Assembly: GCF_018294505.1 (NCBI RefSeq)
Contig: NC_057812.1
Coordinates: 59,813,789-59,877,788 of the forward strand
Reading direction: 5' to 3'
DNA: 64,000 bases
From: Triticum aestivum
Taxonomy: Eukaryota; Streptophyta; Magnoliopsida; Poales; Poaceae
In this document: positions 44,519 through 56,630 of the stretch, piece after piece
Layout: each line of letters opens with the position of its first letter
How positions within the stretch are numbered: position 1 is the stretch's first letter
Program-made: the position numbers and the translations under genes
Notes under the pieces: model-generated
Seen by the model: only the letters and a program-made list of their open reading frames with translations
Database searches by the model: none
Told to the model about the DNA's origin: nothing

Positions 44519-47313
44519 GTAAGCATGCACGTGCAACACATGTCTCGACTTACGATCATTATGTGAAAAGATATTTGCATCTTCACCTGCCCCGACAATA
44601 GTCAACATCAGTTTATTCAGTGACCATGAGCTGATGTATTTTGACAAAAAACATAGAAGAAAATTTAATGGAATTGTATATATTTTATATACAACATGGG
44701 CAGGTTTACTGAACACTGTTAAGAAAAAACTTGCTGCCAACTAAGATTGTTCAGACACAAGAGCAGAACATCTGGTCTTCGCCTTCGATGGCAACACACC
44801 TTTGAGAATGGGTCGAAAAAGGGACAGAAACAAAACATTAAATCAAAAAATACATATGTTGATCCTTGTAACCATAATAATTCAACAAAAGTAGAACCAG
44901 CTACATATGCTTTGTTTGATATGGAACCTAATCAGTTTGAAGGTTTGATCATACGCAAAGCAAGCTGTTTGCCAGTTAAAAAAGATGAAATAAAATAAAG
45001 TTTCAGCAGGCTCTCTCACCTGCTGATGAAATACATTGAACAGAAAACAGTGACATAAAAGTTCTTGCGACATTATGCTTCTTAGCATCATCAGTGTACT
45101 TGTTCTTTGTGACACAATAGCAGTACCATTAGATGAAATAGTTATCGTTAGTAAACATATACATGGGTTATTATGAATACAAAGTTCAAAACTTCCACCA
45201 ACCGAAGCGGTGTGCTCAACTACATTTGATGTTGTGTTTTGAAAAGCAATCATGTAATCCATGGCTCTATCCTTACTTAAAAGTAATCTTAGTTTTCTGG
45301 CCAGTTTACCTCAAACTATGCTTGTATTTCTTTGAACCAGTCATATGGGACATGCATTATATTCTATGCACACAAAAAAGTGCAGACACGATGCAGCATT
45401 GTCCTCAAAAAAGTACTCCCTCCGTCCGGAAATACTTGTCGGAGAAATGGATGTACCTAGATGTATTCTAGTTCTAGATACACCCATTTTTATCCATTTT
45501 AGCGACAAGTAATTCCGGACGGAGGGAGTACATGGTTAGAGAACTGAATTTGTACCTTGCTGCACATTGAAGTACAGTTTGGATCATTTTCACTGGGTCA
45601 ATGATAACATCTTTGATCATATCAACATACTTATCTATAGTAACCAAAATGCAAGAGTTAAGTACGGAACCTCTAAATATTATTAAGCTATTGGAGAAAT
45701 ATGAAACAAGATATTTGTAATGCACTTCAACATGAACAGTCAAAACACGGTTAAAATGCAGAGACCTATTGTTGCATCTAGCCCAAACTAAGATTGTCTT
45801 GTGCCAACCTTCCCAGTAAATACGGTGATCAGGGGAGCCCGCAGAAAATCAGGAACAATTAATTTATGGATTAATAGGCTTGAGAGATTAATGGGAGAGC
45901 ACATATAACATATAATCAGGCTGCAAACAAAGTTATAAGAAAGAAGTGGAGAAATATCTTTAAGATGCTAAAGGAAAATCTGATTATGTAGAACAGAGAA
46001 TACACAATAGGAAATGATCACAGCTCACTCTCCTGCAATGTAACAACGATGCATACACATATATTCCTCCCAAGTCACAGTACCTTAATTTCGAAACTAA
46101 TGACCAGTCCAAAAAGACATACGTACAAATTATTAGAAAGTCATCACCAGACTGGCAATCAGATAAAAGGGAGAAATGAATTGGTCATGGAGCAGGCCCT
46201 CATATGGAGAAAATAATATACAAAACAGTTGGATATGATTATGCTGAATAGAAAACATAAATGGGAGGTACTGCTATCAAGAATCATTCTGTGGCGAAGA
46301 TAGTTTGAAAAAAGTGATGACCAAGGAAGATAAAGTACCCATCACTGTACCTTCCTGATTCCCTATGACGAGTGTTACATCGTACTCCTCTGTCGAGCTG
46401 CTCATCGTTGTGCTGCTTGTTGTCATCTACCTGCGCCTGACCATGATGAAGCACTTTTTCAGCCACGCGCGCTTGGATGCCATCTCCAGGCAATCGGCCA
46501 GGGGAACAGCAGGGTGATGCGAGGAGGACGACTGGATTACAGCTAAATAATGATGGTCAGTGAAGGCAGAATGATGCGAGGAGGACGCCGGGATAACAGG
46601 CGAAGAAAAAAGTATCACTGCACCACCACGAAAATTAGAAAACTCTCAGAAAAAGGCCATCTGGCAGACAACAAAGTAGACATAAACATATTTTGATTAT
46701 AAATAATGGAGTTTGAGTAGCATTAACATATAGTGCAGTACTTAAATGTTTTGAATTGTAGTTAAATAAATATAGCAAACCTTTCCACTTATAGTCAAGG
46801 TGAAAATGTATGGATACAAATAGGTGATTTCCCAGAATGTTGTGCAGAAATTCACCTTTGGGAAGGCTAACAATTTTTATGTTGCTTCACTTTTAGCTTG
46901 TCTCACGATGGCAGGTGGGCTGGTCGAGTATGTAATGGTCTTCCTAGAATCCCAATCATCAAGAAAGTCTAAATGTTCATCCTCTCGCTTAATTTGGTCG
47001 ATTGTTGAGGCATGGATAAAAAATATAACTGAATAATTATAAACAACATGATTGTCTTCTGATATGCTTATGAGCTAACACATGTACCTCTCACATACAT
47101 CCAATTATGGGTTATCATTAGGTTCATGTTCCTGCAAAGGAATAGGAAAAACAATGAGAAATTTAAGCCGAACAACGAGAAGATCAACAAAAGCTACAGA
47201 AAATCAAAAACAGCTAGGTGCCATGTCAAGATCCTTAATCAAAAGCAAACTATATTAGTTCAATAAATGGCAATATGAAAAGCATACTGATTAGCAAGAA
47301 TTAATTAAGCCAA
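44519..47313. other. 2.8-kb segment of unknown origin between duplicates
   Basis: It matches no other part of the window. AT-rich, with short ORFs on both strands and no domain that I recognise. A minus-strand stretch (45150-45010) looks exon-like (CVTKNKYTDDAKKHNVARTF, followed by a possible GT donor), but I cannot name a gene. The left end reads ACTAGTAAGCATGCACGTGC, like an inverted Helitron 3' end. A Stowaway MITE lies inside. It may be filler copied from elsewhere. Confidence 0.6.
45416..45528. mobile_element. Stowaway MITE (Tc1/mariner type)
   Basis: 113 bp with terminal inverted repeats CTCCCTCCGTCCGGAA and TTCCGGACGGAGGGAG, extending to about 25 bp with one mismatch (TACTTGTCG and CGACAAGTA). 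TA duplications lie at 45414-45415 and 45529-45530. It has no coding capacity and is typical of Triticeae Stowaway families. Confidence 0.95.
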
Positions 47314-48417
47314 CATATATTGTTCTTCGCTTATTTACTTTTCCGTTGCTATTGTTACAATCACTACAAAATACAAAAAACATTACTTTTGCTACCATTA
47401 CCTTTTGCTACCATTACCACTACTATCATATAACTTTCCTACTAAATACTTTGCTGTAGATATTAAGTTTCCAGGTGTGGTTGAATTGACAACTCAGCTC
47501 CTAATACTTGAGAATATTCTTTGGCTCCCCTTATGTCGAATCAATAAATTTGGGTTGAATACTCTACCCTCGAAAACTGTTGCGATCCCCTATACTTGTG
47601 GGTTATCAAGACTATTTTCTGGTGCCGTTGACGGGGAGCATAGCTTTATTCCTTGAGTCACTTGGGATTTATATCTGCTTATCATTATGAAGAACTTGAG
47701 AGATCGAAAAACCAAGTTTTATCCCTTAACTATGAGGGGAGGTAAGGAACTGCCATCTAGCTCTGCACTTCATTCACCTTCTATTTTGAGTAAGCTTGCG
47801 ACACCTAAACCTGCTTCTGTTATTCGTTCTGATATGTCGCATGTTATTGATGATGCCACTTCTGCTATGCATGATACTTATGATGAAACTACTTCTATGC
47901 TTGATACTACTGTGCCACTTGGTGAATTTCTTGATGAACAACTTGCTAGGGTTAGAGAGAATGAAAATATTGAAACTAATAATATTGATGAAAGTGATGA
48001 TGAAGACTCTCCCCCCTAATAAATGTGGATCGCCTGTTATTCCTGAGGGTTATGTTTTGGAAGAAGAAGCTGCTTTAGCTATTTTAGCTTGCAAAGATAG
48101 ATACGAGCTCAAGAGGTTATTAGCTAAATGGAAGGAGCAATCTCTTAATCTAGAATGAAACCTGACCCTGCTTTTGCTACTTCACCTATCTGTGTTACTG
48201 ATAAGGATTATGAATTCTCTGTTGATCCTGATATAATTACTTTGGTTGAATCTGATCCTTTTCATGGCTATGAATCTGAAACTGTTGTGGCACATTTTAC
48301 TAAATGATACGTATCCAACGTATCTATAATTTTTGATTGCTCCATGCTATATTATCTACTATTTTGGACTATATTGGGCTTTATTTTCCACATTTATATT
48401 ATTTCTGGGACTAACCT
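47314..48417 (+). repeat. Direct duplication, copy 2
   Basis: The same content as 43418-44518: LTR end (47314-47608), primer site with TGACGGGGA, Gag N-terminus and the start of the E9 5' LTR. It is contiguous with the complete E9, so it is the original arrangement. Confidence 0.88.
47687..48304 (+). pseudogene. E8 Gag N-terminus, duplicate copy 2
   Basis: ATG 47687. Open through NIETNNIDESDDEDSPP, then frameshifted by the same C6 run as copy 1. A one-base deletion near 48150 (AATCTAGAATG where copy 1 has AATGCTAGAATG) is unique to this copy. It ends at CTAAA, where E9 inserts, and Gag continues at 56631. Confidence 0.75.
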
Positions 48418-49876
48418 ACTAACCGGAGGCCCAGCCCAGAATTGTTGTTTTTTGCCTATTTCAATGTTTCGTAGAAACAGAATATCAAATGGAGTCCAAA
48501 CGGAATAAAATCTTCGGGAACGTGATTTTCTCACCGAACGTGATCCAGGAGACTTGCACCCTACTCTAAGGAGTCAAAGAGGAGGTCACGAGGGTGGGCC
48601 CCCCCTAGGGCGCGCCCCCTGCCTCGTGGGCCCCTTGGTGCTCCACCGACGTACTTCTTCCTCCTATATATACACACGTACCCCCAAACGATCAGAACAG
48701 GACCCCAAAACCTAATTCCACCGCCGCAACTTTCTGTATCCACGAGATCCCATCTTGGGGCTTGTTCCGGAGCTCCGCCAAAAGAGGGCCGTCATCACGG
48801 AGGGCTTCTACATCATCATAGCATCTCCGATGAAGTGTGAGTAGTTTACCTCAGACCTTCGGGTCCATATTTAGTAGCTAGATGGCTTCTTCTCTCTTTT
48901 TGGATCTCAATACAAAGTTCTCCCCCTCTCTTGTGGAGATCTATTCGATGTAATCTTCTTTTTGTGGTGTGTTTGTTGAGACCGATGAATTGTGGGTTTA
49001 TGATCAAGTCTATCTATGAATAATATTTGAATCTTCTCTGAATTCTTTTATGCATGATTGGTTATCTTTGCAAGTCTCTTCGAATTATCCGTTTGGTTTG
49101 GCCAAATAGATTGGTAGTTCTTGCCATGGGAGAAGTGCTTAGCTTTGGGTTCGATCTTGCGGTGTCCTTTCCCAGTGACAGAAGGGGCAGCAAGGCACGT
49201 ATTGCATCATTGCCATCGAGGATAACAAGACGGGGTTTATTTCATATTGCATGAATTTATCTCTCTACATCATGTCATCTTGCTTAAGGCGTTACTCTGT
49301 TTTTAACTTAATACTCTAGATGCATGCTGGATAGCGGTTGATGAGTGGAGTAATAGTAGTAGATGCAGAATTGTTTCGGTCTACTTGTCACGGACGTGAT
49401 GCCTATATACATGATCATGCCTAGATATTCTCATATCTATGCTCAATTCTATCAATTGCTCAACAGTAATTTGTTTACCCGCCGTAGAATACTTATGCTC
49501 TTGAGAGAAGCCACTAGTGAAACCTATGGCCCCCGGGTCTATTCTCATCATATCAATCGCCATCACTTTAATCTTGCTTTGCTTTTTACTTTGCTTTTTA
49601 CTTTGCTCTTACTTTTTACTTTGCATCTTTATACCAAAAATACCAAAAATATTATATCCATCAGATCTCACTCTCGTAAGTGACCATGAAGGGATTGACA
49701 ACCCCTAATCGCGTTGGTTGCGAGTAGCTATAATTTTGTGCAGGTACGAGGGACTTGAGTGTGGCCTCCTACTGGATTGATTCCTTGGTTCTCAAAAACT
49801 GAGGTAAATACTTACACTACTCTTCTGCATCATCCCTCCTCTTCGGGGAAAACCAACGCAAGCTCAAGACGTAGCA
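48305..49876 (+). repeat. E9 5' LTR
   Basis: 1,572 bp, TGATACGTATCC...AGACGTAGCA. TATATATA is at 48665-48672, after a GC-rich block with GGGCGCGCCCCC. The start resembles that of E8, so the two families are related. Confidence 0.92.
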
Positions 49877-49887
49877 AGAAGGATTTC

Positions 49888-49905
49888 TGGTGCCGTTGTC
49901 GGGGA
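49888..49905 (+). other. E9 primer-binding site
   Basis: TGGTGCCGTTGTCGGGGA, 11 bp after the LTR; the Athila tRNA-Asp-type site with two mismatches. Confidence 0.75.
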
Positions 49906-50023
49906 GTCTACGCAAAAAGTCAACATACCAAGTACCCATCACAATCCCTATCACTCACATTACATTATTTGCCATTTGCCTCTCATTTTCCTCTCCCCCA
50001 CTTCACCTTTGCCATTTTATTCG

Positions 50024-50024
<1 letters not shown>

Positions 50025-50073
<49 letters not shown>
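50025..50073. repeat. (CT)n microsatellite in E9 leader
   Basis: About 24 uninterrupted CT units, 80 bp upstream of the Gag ATG at 50153. It makes spurious Leu/Ser ORFs in all frames. Confidence 0.98.
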
Positions 50074-50080
<7 letters not shown>

Positions 50081-50152
50081 CGCCCTCTCTATTTTCCTCT
50101 TTTGCCCGCTTGCTTTTTGTTTGCCCGTGTGTTAGATTGCTTGTTTGTCGCG

Positions 50153-52229
50153 ATGGCTCAAGATACTACCAAATTGTGTGACTTCACCAATACCAATAAT
50201 AACGATTTCCTTAGCACTCTGCTTGCTCCTCTTGCTAATACTGAATCTTGTGAAATCAATGCTGCTTTGTTGAATCTTGTTATGAAAGATCAATTCGCCG
50301 GCCTTCCTAGTGAAGATGCCGCTACTCATCTGAATAACTTCGTTGATTTATGAGATATGCAAACGAAAAAACATGTAGATAATGATGTCATTAAATTGAA
50401 GCTATTTCCTTTTTTGCTTAGAGATCATGCTAAAGCTTGGTTTTCTTCTTTGCCTAAGAATAGTATTGATTCTTGGAACAAGTGCAAAGATGCTTTTATC
50501 TCTAAGTATTTTCCTCCCGCTAAGATCATCTCTCTTAGAAACCATATTATGAACTTTAAACAACTTGATCATGAACATGTTGCACAAGCTTGGGAGAGAA
50601 TGAAGTTAATGATACGTAATTGCCCTACTCATGGTTTGAATTTGTGGATGATTATACAATTTTTTTATGCCGGATTGAATTTTGCTTCTAGAAATCTTTT
50701 AGATTCGGCCGCGGGAGGCACTTTTATGGAAATCACTTTAGGAGATGCTACTAAACTCCTAGATAATATTATGGTTAATTATTCTCAATGGCATACTGAA
50801 AGATCTTCTAATAAAAAAGTGCATGTGCTAGAAGAAATCAATGTTTTGAGTGGAAAGATGGATGAACTTATGAAATTATTTGCTACTAAGAGTGTTTCTT
50901 CTGATCCTAATGATATGCCTTTGTCTACTTTGATTGAGAATAACAATGAATCTATGGATGTGAATTTTGTTGGTAGGAATAATTTTGGTAACAACACTTA
51001 TAGAGGGAATTTTAATCCTAGGCCATATCCTAGTAATCCTTCTAATAATTATGGGAATTTCCTACAACAACTCTTATGGAAATTATAATAAGATGCCCTC
51101 TGAATTTGAGAATAGTGTTAAAGAGTTTATGAGTTCACAAAAGAATTTTAATGCTTTGCTTGAAGAGAAATTGCTTAAAGTTGATGATTTGGCTAGAAAC
51201 GTTAATAGAATTTCTCTTGAGATTGATTCTTTAAAGATTAGATCTATTCCTCCTAAGCATGATATCAATGAGTCTCTCAAAGCCATGAGAATTTCCATTG
51301 ATGAGTGCAAGGAAAGAACCGCTAGGATGCGTGCTTCCAAAGATGCCTTTATTAAACTGTGTTCTTCCAATTCCTATGAAAATCAAGATGAAGATCTAAA
51401 AGTTATTGATGTGTCCCCTATTAAATCTTTATTTTTCAATATGAATCTTGATGAAACTGAATATGATCTTCCTTTACCTAGAAGGCGTTCTAAAAATTTG
51501 GAGTATTTAGATCTTAAAAATGAAATTGATGAAAGTGGGATTGAAAGAAATAAAAATATAGATGTTGCTAAACCCACTATATTGGATTTCAAGGAATTTA
51601 ATTATGAAAGTTGCTCTTTAATTGATTGTATTTCCTTGTTGCAATCCGTGCTAAATTCTCCACATTGTTATATTCAAAATAAAGCCTTCACTGAACATAT
51701 TGTTGATGCCTTGATGCAATCTTATGAAGAAAAACTTGATTTGAAATTTTCCATCCCTAGTAAACTCTATGATGAGTGGGAACCAAATATTAAAATTAAA
51801 ATTAAAGATCATGAGTTTTATGCTTTGTGTGATTTGGGTGCTAGTGTCTCCACTAATCCCAAAACTTTGTGTGATTTACTAGATTTCCGTAATTTTTATG
51901 ATTGCTCTCTAAACTTGCATCTTGCGGATTCCACTATTAAGAAACCTATGGGAAGGATCAATGATGTTCTTATTGTTGCAAATAGGAATTATGTGCCCAT
52001 ATATTTCATTGTTCTTGATATAGATTTCAATCCTTCTTGCCATATTATTCTCGGTAGAACTTTCCTTAGAACGGTTGGTGCGATTATTGATATAAAGGAA
52101 GGGAATATTAGATTTCAATTTCCATTAAAAAAGGGCATGGAACACTTTCCAAGAAAGAAAATAAAATTAGCATATGAAACTATCATGAGAGCCACTTATG
52201 GATTGCCTACCAAAGATGGCAATACGTAG
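50153..52229 (+). pseudogene. E9 Gag-protease
   Basis: ATG 50153. The N-terminus ends at an in-frame TGA (50351). The capsid core (about 50370-50800) has KLFPFLLRDHAKAWFSSLPKNSIDSW, a Retrotrans_gag pattern. A Gly/Asn-rich linker (50940-51060) contains an extra T near 51058 that shifts the frame; the rest is open to 52227. A coiled-coil-like region (51100-51330) leads to the protease. Its active site is CDLGASVS (near 51830; DLGA where other families have DSGA or DTGA), with IILGRTFLRTVGAIID near 52045-52090. No zinc knuckle is visible. Only two lesions separate it from a full reading frame. Confidence 0.82.
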
Positions 52230-52956
52230 ATCTATCCTTGCTTTTATGCCTAGCTAGGGGCGTTAAACGATAGCGCTTGTTGGGAGGCAACCCAATTTTA
52301 TTTTTATTCCTTGATTTTTGCTACTGCTTAGTAATAAATAAATTATTTAGCCTCTGTTTTGGTTGTGTTTTTTGTGTTTAATTATTGTTTGTGCCAAGTA
52401 GAACCGTTGGGAAGACTTGGGGAAAGTCTTGTTGAACTTACTGTAAAAAACAGAAACTTTAGCGCTCACGAGAACTGCTGTCATTTTTATTTGGAGAGTG
52501 CTATTTAGTTAATTATTTTTGCAGATGATTAATAGATAAATTCCTCAAGTCCAGAAATTTATTTTAGAATTTTTTGGGTTCCATATCTTTCGCTAGCTAC
52601 AGATTACTACAGACTGTTCTGTTTTTGACAGATTCTGTTTTTCGTGTGTTGTTTGCTTATTTTGATGAATCTATGGCTAGTAAAATAGTTTATAATCCAT
52701 AGAGAAGTTGGAATACATTAGTTTTAGCACCAAAATAAATAAATAATTAGTTCATTACAGGACCTGGAAGTGGTATTTTGTTTTCTTTCGCTAACGGAGC
52801 TCACGAGTTTTCTATTTTGAGTTTTGTGTTGTGAAGTTTTCAAGTTTTGGGTGAATTCTTTTGATGGATTATGGAACAAGGAGTGGAAAGAGCCTAAGCT
52901 TGGGAATTCCCATGGCACCCCCAATATAATCCAAGGACACCAAGAAGTCAAAGCTT

Positions 52957-52980
52957 GGGGATGCCCCGGGAGGCATCCCC
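52957..52980 (+). repeat. Hairpin in E9 tail
   Basis: Perfect 9-bp arms GGGGATGCC (52957-52965) and GGCATCCCC (52972-52980) with the loop CCGGGA. It is preceded by AAGCTT, like the purine tract before the LTR. Confidence 0.85.
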
Positions 52981-53160
52981 TCTTTTGTCCACTTACATCG
53001 GTAATTTACTTGGAGCTATATTTTTATTCACCAACATGATATGTGTTTTGCTTGGAGCGTCTTGTATTATTTTTGTCTTTGTGTCTTAGTATTCCACAAT
53101 CATCCTTGCTCTACACACCGTTTGAGAGATCCATAGATGAATTAAAATTTGATAGAATAC

Positions 53161-53360
53161 TCTATGTGCTTCACTTATATCTTTTGAGCTAAGTAGTTTT
53201 GCTCTATGTGCTTCACTTACATATTTTGAGCTAAGTAGCTTTGCTCTATGTTCTTCACTTATATCTTTTGAGCTATGTAGTTTTTCTCTATGTGCTTCAC
53301 TTATATCTTTTGAGCGTTATAATTTTGCTCTATGTGCTTCCCTTAGATCTTTTAGAGCAC
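53161..53360 (+). repeat. 42-bp minisatellite in E9 tail
   Basis: Four full units (53161, 53203, 53245, 53287) and a partial fifth (53329). Each starts TCTATGTGCTTCACTTA, with TTTTGAGC in the middle. Units differ by a few bases. Confidence 0.9.
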
Positions 53361-55082
53361 GGTGGTGGATTTGTTTTAAAGAAACTATTGATCTCTCATG
53401 CTTCACTTAAATTATTTTGAGAGTCTTAATAGCATGGTAATTTGCTTAATAATAATATGCTTGGTATTCAAGATTTGTGAAACTTTCTTTTGAGTGTGTT
53501 GAATACTAAGAAAAGATTGAAGCATGATAATTGTTTTGAGATATGGAGGTGATAATATTAAAGTCATGCTAGTTGAGTAGTGGTGAATTTAAAGAATACT
53601 TGTGTTAAAGTTTGTGATTCCCGTAGCATGCACGTATGGTGAACCGTTATCTGATGAAGTCGGAGCATGATTTATTTATTGATTGTCTTCCTTATGAGTG
53701 GCGATCGGGGACGAGCAATGGTCTTTTCCTACCAATCTATCCCCCTAGGAGCATGCGCGTAATAGTTTGCTTTGACAACTTCTAGATTTTTGCAATAAGT
53801 ATATGAGTTCTTTATGACTAATGTTGAGTCCATGGATTATACGCACTCTCACCCTTCCACCTTTGCTAGCCTTTCTAATACCGCGCATCTTTCACCGGTA
53901 TCATACACCTACCATATATCTTCCTCAAAACAGCCACCATACCTACCTATTATGGCATTTCCATAGCCATTCCGAGATATATTGCCATGCAACTTTCCAC
54001 CATCTAGTTCATCATGACACATTCATCATTGTCATATTGCTTAGCATGATCATGTAGTTGACATAGTATTTGTGGCAAAGCCACCATTCATAATCTTTTC
54101 ATACTTGTCACTCTTGATTCATTTCATATCCCGGTACACCGCCGGAGGCATCCACATAGAGTCATACTTTGTTTTAGAATCGAGTTGTAATCATTGAGTT
54201 GTAAATAAATAAAAGTGTGATGATAATCATTTAATAGAGCATTGTCCCAATAAAAAAAGAAGAAAGGCCAAAGAAAAAAAGAAGGCCCAAAAAAGAGAAA
54301 ATAAATAAAAAGGGGCAATGCTACTATCTTTTTACCGCACTTGCGCTTCAAAGTAGCACCATGATCTTCATAGTAGATAGTCTCTCATGTTATCACTTTC
54401 ATATACTAGTGGGAATTTTACATTATAGAACTTGGCTTGTATATTCCAATGATGGGCTTCCTCAAGTTGCCCTAGGTCTTCATGAGCAAGCAAGCACTTA
54501 GTTTCTTTTTGAGCTTTCATACATTTATAACTCTAGTGCATCAGTTGCATGGCAATCCCTACTTACTCACATTGATATCTATTGATGGGCATCTCCATAG
54601 CCCGTTGATACGCCTAGTTGATGTGAGACTATCTTCCCCTCCTTTTTGTCTTCTCCACAACCACCATTCTATTCCACCTATAGTGCTATATCCATGGCTC
54701 ATGCTCATGTATTGCGTGAAGATTGAAAAAGTTTTGAAAAAGTTAGAGTATGAAACAATTGCTTGGCTTGTCATCGAGGTTGTGCATGATTTAAATACTT
54801 TGTGTGGTGAATATGGAGCATAGCCAGACTATATGATTTTGTAGGGATAACTTTCTTTGGCCATGTTATTTTGAGAAGACATAATTGCTTTGTTAGTATG
54901 CTTGAAGTATTATTATTTTTATGTCAATATGAACTTTTGTCTTGAATCTTTCGAATCTGAATATTCATATCACAATTAAGAATATTTGCATTGAAATTAT
55001 GCCAAGTAGCACTCCACATCAAAAATTCTCTTTTTATCATTTACCTACTCGAGGACGAGCAGGAATTAAGCTTCGGGATGCC

Positions 55083-56630
55083 TGATACGTCTCCAATGTA
55101 TCTATAATTTTTGATTGCTCCATGCTATATTATCTACTGTTTTGGACTATATTGGGCTTTATTTTCCACTTTTATATTATTTTTGGGACTAACCTACTAA
55201 CCGGAGGCCCAGTCCAGAATTGTTGTTTTTTGCCTATTTCAGTGTTTCGGAGAAACAGAATATCAAACAGAGTCCAAACGGAATAAAATCTTCGGGAACG
55301 TGATTTTCTCACCGAACGTGATCCAGGAGACTTGGGCGCTACTCCAAGGAGTCAAAGAGGAGGTCACGAGGGTGGGGGGCGCCCCCCTAGGGCGCGCCCC
55401 CCTGCCTCATGGGCCCCTCGGTGCTCCACCAACGTACTTCTTCCTCCTATATATACACATGTACCTCCAAACGATCAGAATAGGAGCCAAAAACCTAATT
55501 CCACCGCCGCAACTTTCTGTATCCACGAGATCCCATCTTCGGGCCTGTTCTGGAGCTCCGCCAGAAGAGGGCCGTCACCACGGAGGGCTTCTACATCATC
55601 ATAGCCTCTCCGATGAAGTGTGAGTAGTTTACCTCAGACCTTCGGGTCCATAGTTAGTGGCTAGATGGCTTCGTCTCTCTTGTTGGATCTCAATACAAAG
55701 TTCTCCCCCTCTCTTGTGGAGATCTATTCGATGTAATCTTATTTTTGCGGTGTGTTTGTTCAGACCGATGAATTATGGGTTTATGATCAAGTCTATCTAT
55801 GAATAATATTTGAATTTTCTCTGAATTGTTTTATGCATTATTGGTTATCTTTGCAAGTCTCTTCGAATTATCCGTTTGGTTTGGCCAACTAGATTGGTAG
55901 TTCTTTCCATGGGAGAAGTGCTTAGCTTTGGGTTTGATCTTGCGGTGTCCTTTCCCAGCGACAGAAGGGGCAGCAAGGCACGTACTGCATCGTTGCCATC
56001 GAGGATAACAAGATGGGGTTTATTTCAAATTGCATGAACTTATCTCTCTACATCATGTCATCTTGCTTAAGGCGTTACTCTGTTTTTAACTTAATACTCT
56101 AGATGCATGCTGGAAAGCGGTCGATGAGTGGAGTAATAGTAGTAGATGTAGAATCGTTTCGGTCCACTTTTCACGGATGTGATGCCTATATACATGATCA
56201 TGCCTAGATATTCTCATAACTATGCTCAACAGTATTTGTTCACCCACCGTAGAATACTTATGCTCTTCAGAGAAGCCACTAGTGAAACCTATGGCCCCCG
56301 GGTATATTATCATCATATCAATCTCCATCACTTCAATCTTGCTTTGCTTTTTACTTTGCTTTTACTTTTTACTTTGAATCTTTATACCAAAAATACCAAA
56401 AATATAATATCTATCAGATCTCACTCTTGTAAGTGACCATGAAGGGATTGACAACCCCTCATCGCGTTGGTTGCGAGTAGCTATCGTTTTGTGCAGGTAC
56501 GAGGGACTTGAGCGTGGCCTCCTACTGGATTGATACCTTGGTTCTCAAAAACTGAGGGAAATACTTACGCTACTCTGCTGCATCATCCCTTCCTCTTCGG
56601 GGAAAACCAACGCAAGCTCAAGATGTAGCA
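55083..56630 (+). repeat. E9 3' LTR
   Basis: 1,548 bp, TGATACGTCTCC...AGATGTAGCA, followed by the CTAAA duplication. TATATATA lies near 55448. It is slightly shorter than the 5' LTR because of small indels (for example near 56225). Confidence 0.92.

Larger units (their letters stand above)
52230..55082 (+). other. E9 non-coding tail
   Basis: 2.85 kb without coding capacity. It begins with GGGGCGTTAAACGATAGCGC and the hairpin TTGGG-AGGCAA-CCCAA (52280-52295). A 9-bp stem, GGGGATGCC and GGCATCCCC, lies at 52957-52980, a 42-bp minisatellite at 53161-53360, and a polypurine tract TTAAGCTTCGGGATGCC at 55066-55082. Confidence 0.75.
48305..56630 (+). mobile_element. E9: non-autonomous Athila-lineage element (Sabrina-like)
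   Basis: LTRs 48305-49876 and 55083-56630, flanked by the perfect duplication CTAAA (48300-48304 and 56631-56635). The internal region has a primer site, a CT microsatellite leader, one Gag-protease gene and a 2.85-kb non-coding tail. There is no RT or integrase. It lies in E8 Gag, and E8 Gag resumes right after it. Confidence 0.93.

Noticed and set aside
44747..44998. 83-codon plus-strand ORF in the filler
   Set aside because: No recognisable domain, AT-rich, no start context or homologue visible; not reported as a gene.
49759..50181. 140-codon ORF with Leu/Ser repeats
   Set aside because: It is made by the CT microsatellite and LTR end; the real Gag starts at 50153 in another frame.
52824..53039. 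71-codon ORF in the E9 tail
   Set aside because: It spans the hairpin and is not conserved in frame; treated as non-coding tail.
53161..53360. CRISPR-like array
   Set aside because: Head-to-tail minisatellite without spacers, in a plant retrotransposon.
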